Source: Bacteroidales bacterium (GTDB lineage Bacteria; Bacteroidota; Bacteroidia; Bacteroidales; P3). Taken from it: a stretch of DNA of 36,430 bases. The notes beneath the pieces are model-generated. The model did not search any database. It was given only the letters and a program-made list of their open reading frames with translations, and was not told the DNA's origin. This document shows positions 1 through 8,529 of this stretch, in pieces. The position numbers and the translations under genes were made by a program. Positions within the stretch are counted from its first letter, which is position 1, and the number at the start of each line of letters is the position of its first letter. The stretch covers positions 1 to 36,430 of the forward strand of contig JAFZDP010000073.1 of NCBI GenBank assembly GCA_017561155.1. The letters run 5' to 3'.

Positions 1-16
1 ATAAAAAAATAAAATT

Positions 17-3000
17 ATGGAGAAAATAGTAAGTAATATTACCCCTTTGGGGGGTAATCAAGTAGCTCTGAAAGGAGTAGACAAAGAAGGAGCGTCAAGA
101 GATTTGGCAGTTGCCTACCTTGCCGAAGACAAGGTAAAAGAAATAAAAGCTGATGCTACCTACGAAGTGGAAGTAAGCTACCATGTAAGCAACAATACTA
201 CAGTGATGCAAGTAGAAAATATGGTGAGGGTAGATGACAATACTGCTAAAACACAAATATATTCGCCTATAGCTACATCTGCTACAGTGGTGGACATAGT
301 AAAGGAAGAAAATAAAGACTATGTGACATTGATGTGCCAGTTAGACGATAACAATGTGGTAGCTGCTACCGCTTGGCACAATACTAATGGTGGAAAAACT
401 TCGATGGTACAAGTGGGTGAACAATGGAAAATGAAGATGACTTTGAACGGTGTGTCGAAGAATAATACTAATTACATAAACACTTTTTTGTATTCTTCTA
501 CTACTGGTAATAAAGCAGTAAAACCAACAGTTACAACAACTACTGCGGCAGCAGAACCTGAATTGGCAGCAGAACCAGAAAAACATGCCGTTAAGAAATT
601 TGATTTCAGTCACTTAAAAAAGACATTGAAAAAAAAAGGATACGACAAATACCAAGAAACAGGTAAGGTTCAAATGGGGTTCACTACTTTCTACAAAGAC
701 AAGTTTGTGTACAATATCCGTGATATTGAGACTTTTAGACTTATTGCAAACGATGCTAAACTAAAAGAACTTACATCGGAAATGGCAATGTACACTAAAC
801 ATGCAGACGCTGAATATGACGACTATAAAACGCAATTACCTTGTTTGTTCCCAATGGGGTATACGACAGAAAATGATGGTGGCGACACAAACGAAGCTAT
901 GCATAGCAATGGGTTGTTCTTTTACGATTATGACGGACATTCAGCTGAAGAAATGCAATTGGGTATTGATAAGATAATGAATACTGCTGAATTAAAGGAT
1001 AATTTGCTTTATTTGGCAAAAAGTCCGTCGTTGCAAGGTTTTCATGCTATATTCTTGCCTTTCAATGGTATAGACAACATCAATCAAAATCAGATATATG
1101 TGGATAAAGTTCTTCAAATGCCTGAAGACCACGATAAAAATTGTAAAAACATTGGGCGTAAGAAGTTTATGGTGCCTGTCGACTATATAGTATATCTGCG
1201 TGAAGATATGTTTGAATTGCCAATAAATCAAAGACTTACTTCTATCGGTAATACTAAAAAGTATACTCAAAAGATAAAGGATAATAACAACAAGGCAAAG
1301 AAAGAAACAACGCCTATTGCTATTGATTATAGTTATCCTATCACGGACGAAGAAAAATCACTTATAGATGCGTATATCAATGAAGATGATTACGTTGTAG
1401 GGCAACGTCATAATCAGTTGCAAGCGTTGTGTGCCGAATTGGGTATGAATAATTATCCTATTCAACGTAAAGATATTTATATTGAATACATTGAAAATAC
1501 GGTAAAAACATTTGCTGCGTTCAACGAAAATGACGAACCAGGTTTGCGTAACGAAAACGGAGTAAGTGAATTGACATCGTTGTTGGATTGGGCAGATAAA
1601 AAGGGAGTGATAAAAAATAATGTAGTTCCCGATGAAATGCGTCCACGTGGTTTTCAAGATTCTTTGACTTGGGAAGACATTGTGCGTGGGTTTAACGATA
1701 TAGACTATCCTCAGATAATTATGGATAACTTGGGGACTTATTTCTTTGAAAAATATGGACATCCTAGTTTGGCAGGACATTATTTTCTACCAAGTCAAAT
1801 TACAGCATCTATGGTAATGCTTACGCCACATCTATCTGGCGTAGAAATACTTTGCCCACGCAAACGCACACATAGTATATTGCTTCAAGCATTGCACTGT
1901 GCTGATAGTGGTGAGGGTAAAGATGACTTGAAACAAAACAATGAAAAAGGTTTTGGAGTAGTAACTACTGAAGAATGTATTAGTTACAACAAACTTCGTG
2001 CACAAGCAGGTAAAGATGCAGAAGCACTGCAAGAAGTGGCAGAAAAGTATAGAAAAGATAACATGTCAATTGACAGCAGTTATGCTGCATTGATAGATAA
2101 CCTAATGAGAATAGAAGCATATAATAAAGGTACTGCAATAGCATTTACCGAAGAGTACGACGAAGTGACAAAGAAACTTGCGGGTGGTGATAATGGTATT
2201 CCTACGTCGGTATTTCGTAAGGGGTATGATGGTGGACGATTGGATAAGGATACTAAGACAGCAGAGGGTACAAAAGGTAATCCACGTTGTAAGTTAAGTA
2301 TGAACGCCTGTGGCACATTGGGAAGTTTGATTCCACTTACTAATGCAATAGGCGATGCTAATAATGGTACTATCAATCGTATGATGATATTGCCAATAGT
2401 AAGTCCGCTAGGACTGGGAAAGACAGATAATCAGTACTATGACAGTGCAAAAATAAAAGATTTGATTGCATACTTGCGCAGTTTGGAAAACATCACAATA
2501 GATGCAAACTACATATTCGATGGACTTTACGAAAAATTGGAAAAAGAGTATTTGAACGAATATGTAAATAAACTACCCGATATGGGTAAAGACTATAAAG
2601 CGATAGTAGGACGTGCAATAGCGAATGCCGAACGTGTAAGTGTAGTAATGTATCTGACATGGTTGTACGAACAGGGTTTGACATTACAACCAAGTAATGA
2701 ACCATATACATATACTACAACGAATTTGCGTACGGGTAAAGAAATAGAGCAACCTATTACAAACACCTACAACGAGCAAGCATATATGCCTGTAGCTATG
2801 AACAAGGACGGTAACTTATGTGAAATACCTGTTGCCAATGATGAAATACGTAAATTGTTCTGTGTGGTGTTTGAGATGTGTGTGCATGGACAATATAAGC
2901 TATTCGACAAAATGCTCGCTGCTAATAGCGAAAGAATAGACAAGAAATTTGCACTGATAGCAGACGAAAAGAAAAAAATAAGTGCAAAATCTGAAGTATT

Positions 3001-3160
3001 TCGTCGTTTGCCAGCTACCTTTACCAGGGATGATGTAAAGGAATTATATTTGGATTACTTTCCATCATTGAAAGAAGGTACGGTAAAAAATTGGATTTCT
3101 GACTGGAAGAAGGGTAATCTGGTGAAAGAAGATGAAAATAAGGTATGTACTAAATTATAG
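17..3160 (+). CDS. BT4734-like/DUF3987 primase-helicase-like protein
   Basis: A 1047-residue protein that looks like a fused primase and helicase. Residues 1-165 are a beta-rich region I do not recognise, perhaps two OB-like halves, followed by an Ala/Thr/Glu-rich linker to about 190. Residues about 230-420 look like the BT4734-like/VirE N-terminal domain related to archaeo-eukaryotic primases: a DxD pair (D304, D306, in FFYDYDG) and an S-x-x-G-x-H motif (SLQGFH, H343) fit the metal-binding and nucleotide-binding motifs. Residues about 580-900 resemble DUF3987. Its expected P-loop is degenerate (SGEGKD at 631-636, Asp where Ser/Thr is normal); an acidic FTEEYDE at 710-716 could be the Walker B strand. 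The last 50 residues look like a small winged-helix. Such proteins are usually carried by mobile or accessory islands. The start is the ATG at 17; its upstream context lies outside the window. No neighbour shares an obvious function. Confidence 0.75.
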   Translation: MEKIVSNITPLGGNQVALKGVDKEGASRDLAVAYLAEDKVKEIKADATYEVEVSYHVSNNTTVMQVENMVRVDDNTAKTQIYSPIATSATVVDIVKEENKDYVTLMCQLDDNNVVAATAWHNTNGGKTSMVQVGEQWKMKMTLNGVSKNNTNYINTFLYSSTTGNKAVKPTVTTTTAAAEPELAAEPEKHAVKKFDFSHLKKTLKKKGYDKYQETGKVQMGFTTFYKDKFVYNIRDIETFRLIANDAKLKELTSEMAMYTKHADAEYDDYKTQLPCLFPMGYTTENDGGDTNEAMHSNGLFFYDYDGHSAEEMQLGIDKIMNTAELKDNLLYLAKSPSLQGFHAIFLPFNGIDNINQNQIYVDKVLQMPEDHDKNCKNIGRKKFMVPVDYIVYLREDMFELPINQRLTSIGNTKKYTQKIKDNNNKAKKETTPIAIDYSYPITDEEKSLIDAYINEDDYVVGQRHNQLQALCAELGMNNYPIQRKDIYIEYIENTVKTFAAFNENDEPGLRNENGVSELTSLLDWADKKGVIKNNVVPDEMRPRGFQDSLTWEDIVRGFNDIDYPQIIMDNLGTYFFEKYGHPSLAGHYFLPSQITASMVMLTPHLSGVEILCPRKRTHSILLQALHCADSGEGKDDLKQNNEKGFGVVTTEECISYNKLRAQAGKDAEALQEVAEKYRKDNMSIDSSYAALIDNLMRIEAYNKGTAIAFTEEYDEVTKKLAGGDNGIPTSVFRKGYDGGRLDKDTKTAEGTKGNPRCKLSMNACGTLGSLIPLTNAIGDANNGTINRMMILPIVSPLGLGKTDNQYYDSAKIKDLIAYLRSLENITIDANYIFDGLYEKLEKEYLNEYVNKLPDMGKDYKAIVGRAIANAERVSVVMYLTWLYEQGLTLQPSNEPYTYTTTNLRTGKEIEQPITNTYNEQAYMPVAMNKDGNLCEIPVANDEIRKLFCVVFEMCVHGQYKLFDKMLAANSERIDKKFALIADEKKKISAKSEVFRRLPATFTRDDVKELYLDYFPSLKEGTVKNWISDWKKGNLVKEDENKVCTKL

Positions 3161-3197
3161 TTTTTCTTCATTTATTTCTATTTTATTTATTATTACT

Positions 3198-3246
3198 AAG
3201 AATCGGATAATCATCAAAAAAATGATTATTCCGATTCTTTTTTTTG
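3198..3246 (+). terminator. Rho-independent terminator after the primase-helicase gene
   Basis: The left arm 3198-3214 (AAGAATCGGATAATCAT) pairs with 3222-3239, with one bulged base and a 7-base A-rich loop, and is followed by a run of T from 3238. It starts 38 bases after the stop codon. Confidence 0.85.
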
Positions 3247-3255
3247 TTTTATTTT

Positions 3256-3377
3256 CTCTACCTTTCTCTACCTTTCTATACATTCTATACATTCTATACA
3301 TTCTATACATTCTATACCTTTCTATACATTCTATACCCTCTATACCTTTCTATACCATCTGTACATTCTGTACTTTC
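3256..3377 (+). repeat. Pyrimidine-rich 9/10-bp tandem array (13 units)
   Basis: Thirteen copies of a CTATACATT / CTATACCTTT-like unit. The TAC trinucleotides begin at 3259, 3269, 3279, 3288, 3297, 3306, 3315, 3325, 3334, 3343, 3353, 3362 and 3371, so the spacing is 9 when the unit has one T fewer and 10 otherwise. The first two units read CTCTACCTTT and the last two contain CTGTAC, so the array edges have diverged while the centre is nearly identical. The + strand is almost free of G across the array. The 9-bp units keep a reading frame open (repeated LYI), which explains a spurious ORF here. Confidence 0.9.
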
Positions 3378-3408
3378 GTAGCGTGTAGCGGTAGCGCTAC
3401 GGGGGGGG
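3378..3408. repeat. GTAGCG triplicate, palindrome GTAGCGCTAC and G8 tract
   Basis: GTAGCG occurs at 3378, 3385 and 3391. The last copy forms the perfect 10-bp palindrome GTAGCGCTAC (3391-3400), followed at once by eight G residues (3401-3408). In DNA this AT-rich the GC block is conspicuous, and it directly follows the pyrimidine array. A G8 tract is a possible site of slipped-strand length variation. Confidence 0.7.
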
Positions 3409-3496
3409 AGTTTTTTATAAGAGTATTTTTTTGGTGCGAACATTTTTCTGTTGATATTTATTTGTTTGAAAATATTATTTATTCTAAAAAAAATAG

Positions 3497-3505
3497 TAAC
3501 TTTGC
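3497..3505 (+). promoter_or_regulatory. Bacteroidota -7 element (TAACTTTGC)
   Basis: TAACTTTGC matches TAnnTTTG and lies 84 bases before the start of the outer-membrane protein gene at 3590. No clear TTG at the -33 position was seen, so the promoter is only partly supported. Confidence 0.5.
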
Positions 3506-3589
3506 AAATTGTAAGGGGTGTATCAACGGGTTCTGTATGTTCCTTATTATTATTAATTAAGAACCTTAATATATTAAACTTTAAGAAAT

Positions 3590-4057
3590 ATGAAGAAAGT
3601 ATTTTTAGCTTTGATAGCCGTAGTAGCTATCGGAACAAGTACATCATTTGCACAAAAAGCTATAGGTTTACGTTTTGGTGGCGGTAGTGCATTTGGAGCT
3701 GAAGTGTCTTACCAACAAGGAATGGGTAGCAACCGTTTGGAAGCAGATTTTGGTTTCGCTGGTGGCGAACATCATTCGTACATATCTGCAGTAGGTATCT
3801 ACCATTGGAAATTTAACTTTTTTAGCGTTTCAAACATGCAATGGTATGTTGGACCAGGTGCTGCTCTAGGTATCTACTTAGATGAAAACAATACTGGATT
3901 GACATTAGGTATTGGTGGACAAATAGGACTTGAATACGATTTCAGTGCTCATGGCGTGCCATTTAACCTATCAGTAGATGCTCGTCCTATGTTCAACTTT
4001 ATTAACCACACTGGTTTGAACTGGGGAGCTTGTTTATCGTTACGTTATTTATTATAA
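3590..4057 (+). CDS. Small outer-membrane beta-barrel-like protein
   Basis: A 155-residue exported protein. Residues 1-21 form a Sec signal peptide (Lys-Lys start, hydrophobic core, cleavage after SFA). The mature part has alternating Gly/aromatic strands (LRFGGG, VGIYHWKF, WYVGPGAALGIYL, LGIGGQIGLEY) and ends in LSLRYLL, as small OmpA/OmpW-like barrels do. Eight short strands would fit. It has its own -7 element and terminator, so it is probably monocistronic. I do not recognise a specific family. A structural or adhesin-like role at the surface is possible but not shown. Confidence 0.75.
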   Translation: MKKVFLALIAVVAIGTSTSFAQKAIGLRFGGGSAFGAEVSYQQGMGSNRLEADFGFAGGEHHSYISAVGIYHWKFNFFSVSNMQWYVGPGAALGIYLDENNTGLTLGIGGQIGLEYDFSAHGVPFNLSVDARPMFNFINHTGLNWGACLSLRYLL

Positions 4058-4088
4058 GAATATTTATTTTGATAAGTTAAGCATAAGG

Positions 4089-4122
4089 AGAGAGGCATAC
4101 AAAAGTATGCTTCTCTTTTTTT
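4089..4122 (+). terminator. Rho-independent terminator after the small OM protein
   Basis: The 12-bp stem AGAGAGGCATAC (4089-4100) pairs with GTATGCTTCTCT (4105-4116) with one G-T pair and an AAAA loop, followed by seven T. Confidence 0.9.
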
Positions 4123-4138
4123 ATTGGTAAATATTTCG

Positions 4139-4147
4139 TATCTTTGC
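4139..4147 (+). promoter_or_regulatory. -7 element (TATCTTTGC) of the first MATE gene
   Basis: TATCTTTGC lies 21 bases before the ATG at 4169. This rules out the upstream TTG at 4124, which would precede transcription, and so fixes the start. Confidence 0.65.
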
Positions 4148-4168
4148 ATTTATATATATGAACTTGTT

Positions 4169-5494
4169 ATGAATAAAAAGATTTTACAACTTACTATTCC
4201 AAATATTGTTACAAATATAACTGTTCCGTTGCTGGGAATGGTAGATATGGCTATAGTGGGACATCTTAGTCTGAAACATATAGCTGCTATAACAATAGGT
4301 ACAAGTATTTTTAATCTTATTTATTGGAATTTTGGTTTTCTACGGATGGGAACAAGCGGATTGGCAGCACAGGCTTATGGAGCACGAAGTTTTTTCGAAG
4401 CTGTGCGAATATTTGTTCGTTCGTTTGCTATTGCGTTTACTATTGCCTTGTTTTTGATAGTGTTTCAAATACCAATATCCAAATTGGCATTTTATATAAT
4501 ACCCAGCGAGTCCGAAATTCAGCAGCTTGCTTTTTCATATTTTTCTATACGTATATGGGCAGCTCCTGCTACTTTGGGGTTGTATGCTTTAAAAGGTTGG
4601 TTTATAGGTATGCAAAATAGCAAAACTCCAATGTGGATAGCTATTTTTATTAATATATTGAATATAGTGTTTAGTTTGCTATTTGTTTTGGTATTGAAAA
4701 TGGATATAGCTGGTGTGGCTTGGGGTACGGTTATTGCTCAGTATGGAGGGATAATAGTTGGTTTTTTGATAGGTTATAAGTATTATGGAAAATTGTTTCG
4801 CCGATATTGGGATATAAAAAATAGCTTGAAACTAAGCGAGATGAAGAAGTTCTTCCATATAAATGCAGACATATTTATACGTACATTTTGTTTGGCAGTA
4901 GTGTTTACTTTTATTACTGCCGCCTCTTCAAAGATAAGTACAGAGGTTTTGGCAATAAACTCTTTGTTGCTACAGTTTTTTACGTTGTTTTCTTATATAA
5001 TGGATGGATTTGCGTACGCTGGCGAATCGTTAGTGGGGCGATATATAGGTGCAAAAGATGAATATCTGTTGAATAAAGCTATTAGGTATTTGTTTAGATG
5101 GGGATTTGCTTTATGTTTTGTATTTTCATTGATGTACGCTATGTTTGGTGAAGTATTTTTGACATTGTTTACAAACGAAACAAATATCATAGAAATGGCT
5201 CAACCATATTTTATTTGGGTTTTAATTATGCCTATATGTGGTTTTGCTGCTTTTCTGTGGGATGGAATTTATGTTGGTGCTACGGCTTCTAAAGAAATGA
5301 GAAATTCTATGTTGGTGGCAACATTTGCTTTTTTTGCTATTTACTATGCATCTAGTTATTTTATTAGTAATGCAGTTGTCTCCGATATAATTTATTGGCA
5401 AAATAATAGTTTATGGATAGCTTTCTTAGTTTATTTGCTTTTGCGAGGTGTTATGCAATGGATATATTCGGCAAAAGTTGTTAAGGTTAAATAG
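4169..5494 (+). CDS. MATE family efflux transporter (DinF-like)
   Basis: A 441-residue integral membrane protein with about 12 predicted helices in two homologous halves, typical of multidrug and toxic compound extrusion exporters driven by H+ or Na+. The N-terminal MATE signature is clear (LTIPNIVTNITVPLLGMVDMAIVGHL), and FLRMGTSGLAAQAYGA corresponds to the second helix hairpin. The second half contains VGRYIGAKDEYLL. The short cytoplasmic start and the DMAIVGHL motif suggest the DinF branch. The ATG at 4169 is chosen because it follows the -7 element; a longer reading from TTG 4124 would begin inside the preceding terminator region. The substrate cannot be told from sequence. It converges with the metallopeptidase gene downstream. 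Confidence 0.92.
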   Translation: MNKKILQLTIPNIVTNITVPLLGMVDMAIVGHLSLKHIAAITIGTSIFNLIYWNFGFLRMGTSGLAAQAYGARSFFEAVRIFVRSFAIAFTIALFLIVFQIPISKLAFYIIPSESEIQQLAFSYFSIRIWAAPATLGLYALKGWFIGMQNSKTPMWIAIFINILNIVFSLLFVLVLKMDIAGVAWGTVIAQYGGIIVGFLIGYKYYGKLFRRYWDIKNSLKLSEMKKFFHINADIFIRTFCLAVVFTFITAASSKISTEVLAINSLLLQFFTLFSYIMDGFAYAGESLVGRYIGAKDEYLLNKAIRYLFRWGFALCFVFSLMYAMFGEVFLTLFTNETNIIEMAQPYFIWVLIMPICGFAAFLWDGIYVGATASKEMRNSMLVATFAFFAIYYASSYFISNAVVSDIIYWQNNSLWIAFLVYLLLRGVMQWIYSAKVVKVK

Positions 5495-5574
5495 TCGAAA
5501 TGTTTATTAAAAAATACTATCCCTATACCTTGGATTATATTTATACCTAGTTTTTTGTTTTTTGGGGGCAACAA

Positions 5575-5613
5575 AAAAAGAGCTGAAAATCGGTAAGATT
5601 TTCAACTCTTTTT
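5575..5613. terminator. Bidirectional terminator between converging genes
   Basis: AAAAAGAGCTGAAAATC (5575-5591) and GATTTTCAACTCTTTTT (5597-5613) form a 17-bp stem with one mismatch and a 5-base loop, with A-tract and T-tract built in. It can end both the MATE transcript (+) and the metallopeptidase transcript (-). Confidence 0.85.
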
Positions 5614-5666
5614 ATTACAGAAAAATTGTTAAGTAACAAAGTGTATATTGTACCTATATATTACTT

Positions 5667-7715
5667 TTATTCTGTTATTTTTGTTACAGCTTCTTCTGTG
5701 GCAATAAGTAATGGTTTTGTTGATACTTTTTCTCCTGTTGCATTTATCATCCATTGTTGAGGAGTTAGACGTCCTGCAGGATAGATGCGTATAACTTCTT
5801 CAGCCATATTCTTGCCGCTAAACAATTGTTCTAATTGGAATTCTACAATATGCCCGAATGGATAGTTTGGTAAATACAAAGGAGCATCAATCATGTGTGA
5901 ATAAATGCCAAGTATAGGAGAATCTGTTTCGCCTAAAATAGGAGCATAGTATTTGTTCCACACTTCTTTTGCTATAGCTACTACTTGGTTTTTAAGTTCT
6001 TCGGCAGTAGTGTTTGGATTTTCGTAAAGCCATTTCCATACATACATATCTACAAGCGATACACCCATTATTTCGTAGCAACCCCAAAAAATGTCTAAGG
6101 TTTTTAGGTATTCTTTATTGGCATCGCTGTTGGTGTAACCCAAAAGTTCTAAATCTCTTTTTTGGAATACGAATGCTAAAGCTTCAGTGAAAGCTGTAGA
6201 TGGAACACCTTTCATAATGTAATTGTCAACATCGTGCAATGTTATGGTTTGTTCTACGTTGTGACCAAATTCGTGAACAGCAATGTTGTATCCTTTGTAG
6301 TCCATTCCATTTTCAGCTATTCTGGTGCGTAGACGAGCATTGTCCGATTTCATAGCAGCTTCCCATGCGTGTCCTGCTCCGCGTGATGGGTCTACTGTAA
6401 TGTATTTGCAAATGTTTTCTGCTTTTGTTCTATCAAAACCAAGCTTAACAAGAATGTTAGGTAAGTCTTTTTTTACTGCTTCTTTGTTTGGATATAGTGA
6501 ACGAGTTTTTGCACTTAGGTCATCTTCTGATACTGTACCACGACTTTTAAATCCATCGTACCAAATATCGAAAGGTTCAAGGTCTCTACCAAGGCGTTTG
6601 CTTATAAGGTTTGCCACTTTTGCTACTTGTTCAGATGAAATGAATTCGGTAAACATAGTTTCTATTTCTTCGAAAGAAAATTCCATGCTTTCGTTGAACG
6701 AACGTTCTATGCAGGTAGGGTATGTTGGAGTGTATTTATCGATGGCTTGTTCAGCTTTGAAGTTGTTTAATAAAAACTGGTAACGAGTCATTGGTTCGGA
6801 TGTGAATTCAGTTTCTTTTCCATCCTTGTAAACTTTGTTTTGTAATGGATTCCATTGATATTCTTCGTTGTTTATAACACATTCCGGTATAGTTTGGTTG
6901 ACAATGTGTTTCATTACGTTGTAAATCATTCGTTGTTTTTCTAAACCATTATTGTGGTTTGCATAATTGCTTTTAAGCTCATCTCTTAACCCCCAATGAG
7001 ATATAAGTTTCATATCCTTAGGGAAAAGTGTTTCGTTGTTGTCATTTACCAAATATCCCATCATGATATTATAAGCCGAAATATATGAGTCAGCACTTGT
7101 AACAGCATTAGATATATTTTGGTTGTATTCGGCAGGAATGCGTGCTGTGAATACATCACCCAAACGAGCATAAGCCCATTGTTGGCGAGTCCAAGTTGCT
7201 CCCATTTGATTTTTTTCTTCCAATGAATAAAATGGGAAATTTAGGATTGTGATAAATGCAACTTTGTTGGCGAAAAGGTCGTCGGTAAGATGTGCGTATG
7301 GGTCAAAACTACCAAAGATTTCATCTAGAGGTGTTATTTCCGGTCCTACGACATGTAATGGTAATTTCATGTCTACACTCATTTTGTTGTAGTTTCCCCA
7401 AAGTATTTCTAGGTTTCTTTGGATAGTTTCAGATAATTTCTTTAATTCGTCAGAGTTGGCAACGAATTGCTCTGTACAAAAATTGTTGAAATCATCTTCG
7501 CTGCCATCTGTATTTTGCCAAAGTGCAGCAACTTGAGGAATCGAACGTTGTATGCGCTCAGATTGGTCTGGGTATTTATCCGACAATTGTTTTATTGTTT
7601 TATCTACAGTTGCTTGAGAAATGTTACTCATTGTTTCCTGTGTTTTTGTGTTTTTCGAACAGCAAGCACCTAGCAAAAATAGGCTACTTACTAAAAGGGT
7701 TGTTACTTTTTTCAT
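5667..7715 (-). CDS. Zinc metallopeptidase lipoprotein (gluzincin, M3-like)
   Basis: A 682-residue exported protein. Residues 1-18 are a lipoprotein signal peptide with lipobox LLGAC (lipidated C18). The active site is HEFGH at 481-485 with the likely third zinc ligand E511 (in FTEALAF) 26 residues later. That is the gluzincin arrangement seen in M3 oligopeptidases and in ACE-like M2 enzymes. Just before it lies DPSRGAGHAWEAA. The length also suits M3-type peptidases, which cleave short peptides inside a deep channel. It is not dipeptidyl peptidase III, whose motif is HExxxH. It follows comF on the same strand with a 40-bp gap and no clear promoter between, so co-transcription is possible. 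The lipid anchor suggests it sits in the periplasm or at the surface and trims peptides for uptake (inference). Confidence 0.75.
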   Translation of the reverse strand: MKKVTTLLVSSLFLLGACCSKNTKTQETMSNISQATVDKTIKQLSDKYPDQSERIQRSIPQVAALWQNTDGSEDDFNNFCTEQFVANSDELKKLSETIQRNLEILWGNYNKMSVDMKLPLHVVGPEITPLDEIFGSFDPYAHLTDDLFANKVAFITILNFPFYSLEEKNQMGATWTRQQWAYARLGDVFTARIPAEYNQNISNAVTSADSYISAYNIMMGYLVNDNNETLFPKDMKLISHWGLRDELKSNYANHNNGLEKQRMIYNVMKHIVNQTIPECVINNEEYQWNPLQNKVYKDGKETEFTSEPMTRYQFLLNNFKAEQAIDKYTPTYPTCIERSFNESMEFSFEEIETMFTEFISSEQVAKVANLISKRLGRDLEPFDIWYDGFKSRGTVSEDDLSAKTRSLYPNKEAVKKDLPNILVKLGFDRTKAENICKYITVDPSRGAGHAWEAAMKSDNARLRTRIAENGMDYKGYNIAVHEFGHNVEQTITLHDVDNYIMKGVPSTAFTEALAFVFQKRDLELLGYTNSDANKEYLKTLDIFWGCYEIMGVSLVDMYVWKWLYENPNTTAEELKNQVVAIAKEVWNKYYAPILGETDSPILGIYSHMIDAPLYLPNYPFGHIVEFQLEQLFSGKNMAEEVIRIYPAGRLTPQQWMINATGEKVSTKPLLIATEEAVTKITE

Positions 7716-7755
7716 TATTGTAATATGTTTTTATTATTAATTAATTCGTTTGTTT

Positions 7756-8451
7756 TTAATCACCTGCATAAGCTAATGTTGCAATACTTACTTTTACATT
7801 AGGTACTGAAAGCAATGTTTGTGCACATGCATCAAGTGTCGCTCCTGTTGTGATAACGTCGTCTATTAGTAAAATATGTTTGCCTTTTATTGTTTCTGCA
7901 TTTATTATTTCAAATTTGTCTACTACGTTTACCCACCTACTTATACGTTTCTTTTTAGTTTGAGTTTCGGTATTGTTTGTTCGTATTAGGCAGTTTGTTA
8001 TTATTTCTCGTGGAAAATGTTTTATGATGCCTTTTGCTATTTCTTCGCTTTGGTTATAGCCTCTTTTTTTCTTTTTTTTAGGGTGTAGTGGAGATGGAAT
8101 TATGATGTCGACATCTTCGAATCTATTAGAATTTTTTAATTCAATTCCAATCTGATTTCCCATAAATTTAGCAAGTTTTATATTGCCATTATACTTAATT
8201 TCGTGCAATATTTTTTGAGTATTTTCTTTTTTTTGGAAGTATAAAAAGGCTGTAGCAGCCTCTATTTTGGCTCTTCCCCAAAATATTTTTTCAACAGGGT
8301 TATTAACTAAATTGACAAAATTTGTTAATGATAAATGGTGGAAACATGTTGTACATATTTGGTTTTCAGTGGATATTAATAGCCTTTCGCAACATAGACA
8401 TGTGCGAGGAAAAAATAAGTTGAAGAAATTTATAAACATTTTTGTTTCCAT
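7756..8451 (-). CDS. comF: ComF family phosphoribosyltransferase-like protein
   Basis: A 231-residue cytoplasmic protein of the ComF/GntX family. The N-terminus has a zinc-ribbon-like set of cysteines (CLCC at 18-21, CTTC at 33-36), as in ComFC. The C-terminus has the type I phosphoribosyltransferase PRPP-binding motif (LLIDDVITTGAT). In between lies the usual KKRGYNQSEEIAKGI segment, here preceded by an unusual run of five to six lysines. In naturally competent bacteria ComFC is needed for DNA uptake; in Bacteroidota it is widespread and its role is not settled. The gene has its own minus-strand promoter (8486-8517) and is divergent from the coiled-coil lipoprotein gene. Confidence 0.88.
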   Translation of the reverse strand: METKMFINFFNLFFPRTCLCCERLLISTENQICTTCFHHLSLTNFVNLVNNPVEKIFWGRAKIEAATAFLYFQKKENTQKILHEIKYNGNIKLAKFMGNQIGIELKNSNRFEDVDIIIPSPLHPKKKKKRGYNQSEEIAKGIIKHFPREIITNCLIRTNNTETQTKKKRISRWVNVVDKFEIINAETIKGKHILLIDDVITTGATLDACAQTLLSVPNVKVSIATLAYAGD

Positions 8452-8475
8452 ATATAGAAAAAAAAGTATCTTTGC
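8441..8475 (+). promoter_or_regulatory. Promoter of the coiled-coil lipoprotein gene
   Basis: TTTG at 8441-8444 and TATCTTTGC at 8467-8475, spaced by 22 bases, fit the Bacteroidota -33/-7 pair. The gene starts at 8530. The -33 part overlaps the 5' end of comF on the other strand. Confidence 0.65.
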
Positions 8476-8485
8476 AAAATAAATA

Positions 8486-8517
8486 CAAAGATATATATAA
8501 TATTATAATTACACAAA
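8486..8517 (-). promoter_or_regulatory. Promoter of comF
   Basis: On the minus strand TTTG (8517-8514) and TATCTTTG (8493-8486) are separated by 20 bases, a near-ideal -33/-7 pair. Transcription would start near 8480, leaving a leader of about 30 bases. Confidence 0.7.
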
Positions 8518-8529
8518 TTAAAAATAAAG

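Noticed and set aside
3132..3560. 142-codon + strand ORF across the tandem array
   Set aside because: It starts inside the primase-helicase gene and is kept open by the 9-bp repeats (repeated LYI); low complexity, no ribosome-binding context.
4124..4168. N-terminal extension of the first MATE protein from TTG
   Set aside because: It would begin within the terminator tail and upstream of the -7 element; family alignment supports ATG 4169.
5667..7715. Dipeptidyl peptidase III (M49) assignment
   Set aside because: M49 uses HExxxH; this protein has HExxH with a Glu 26 residues on, which is the M3/M2-like arrangement.
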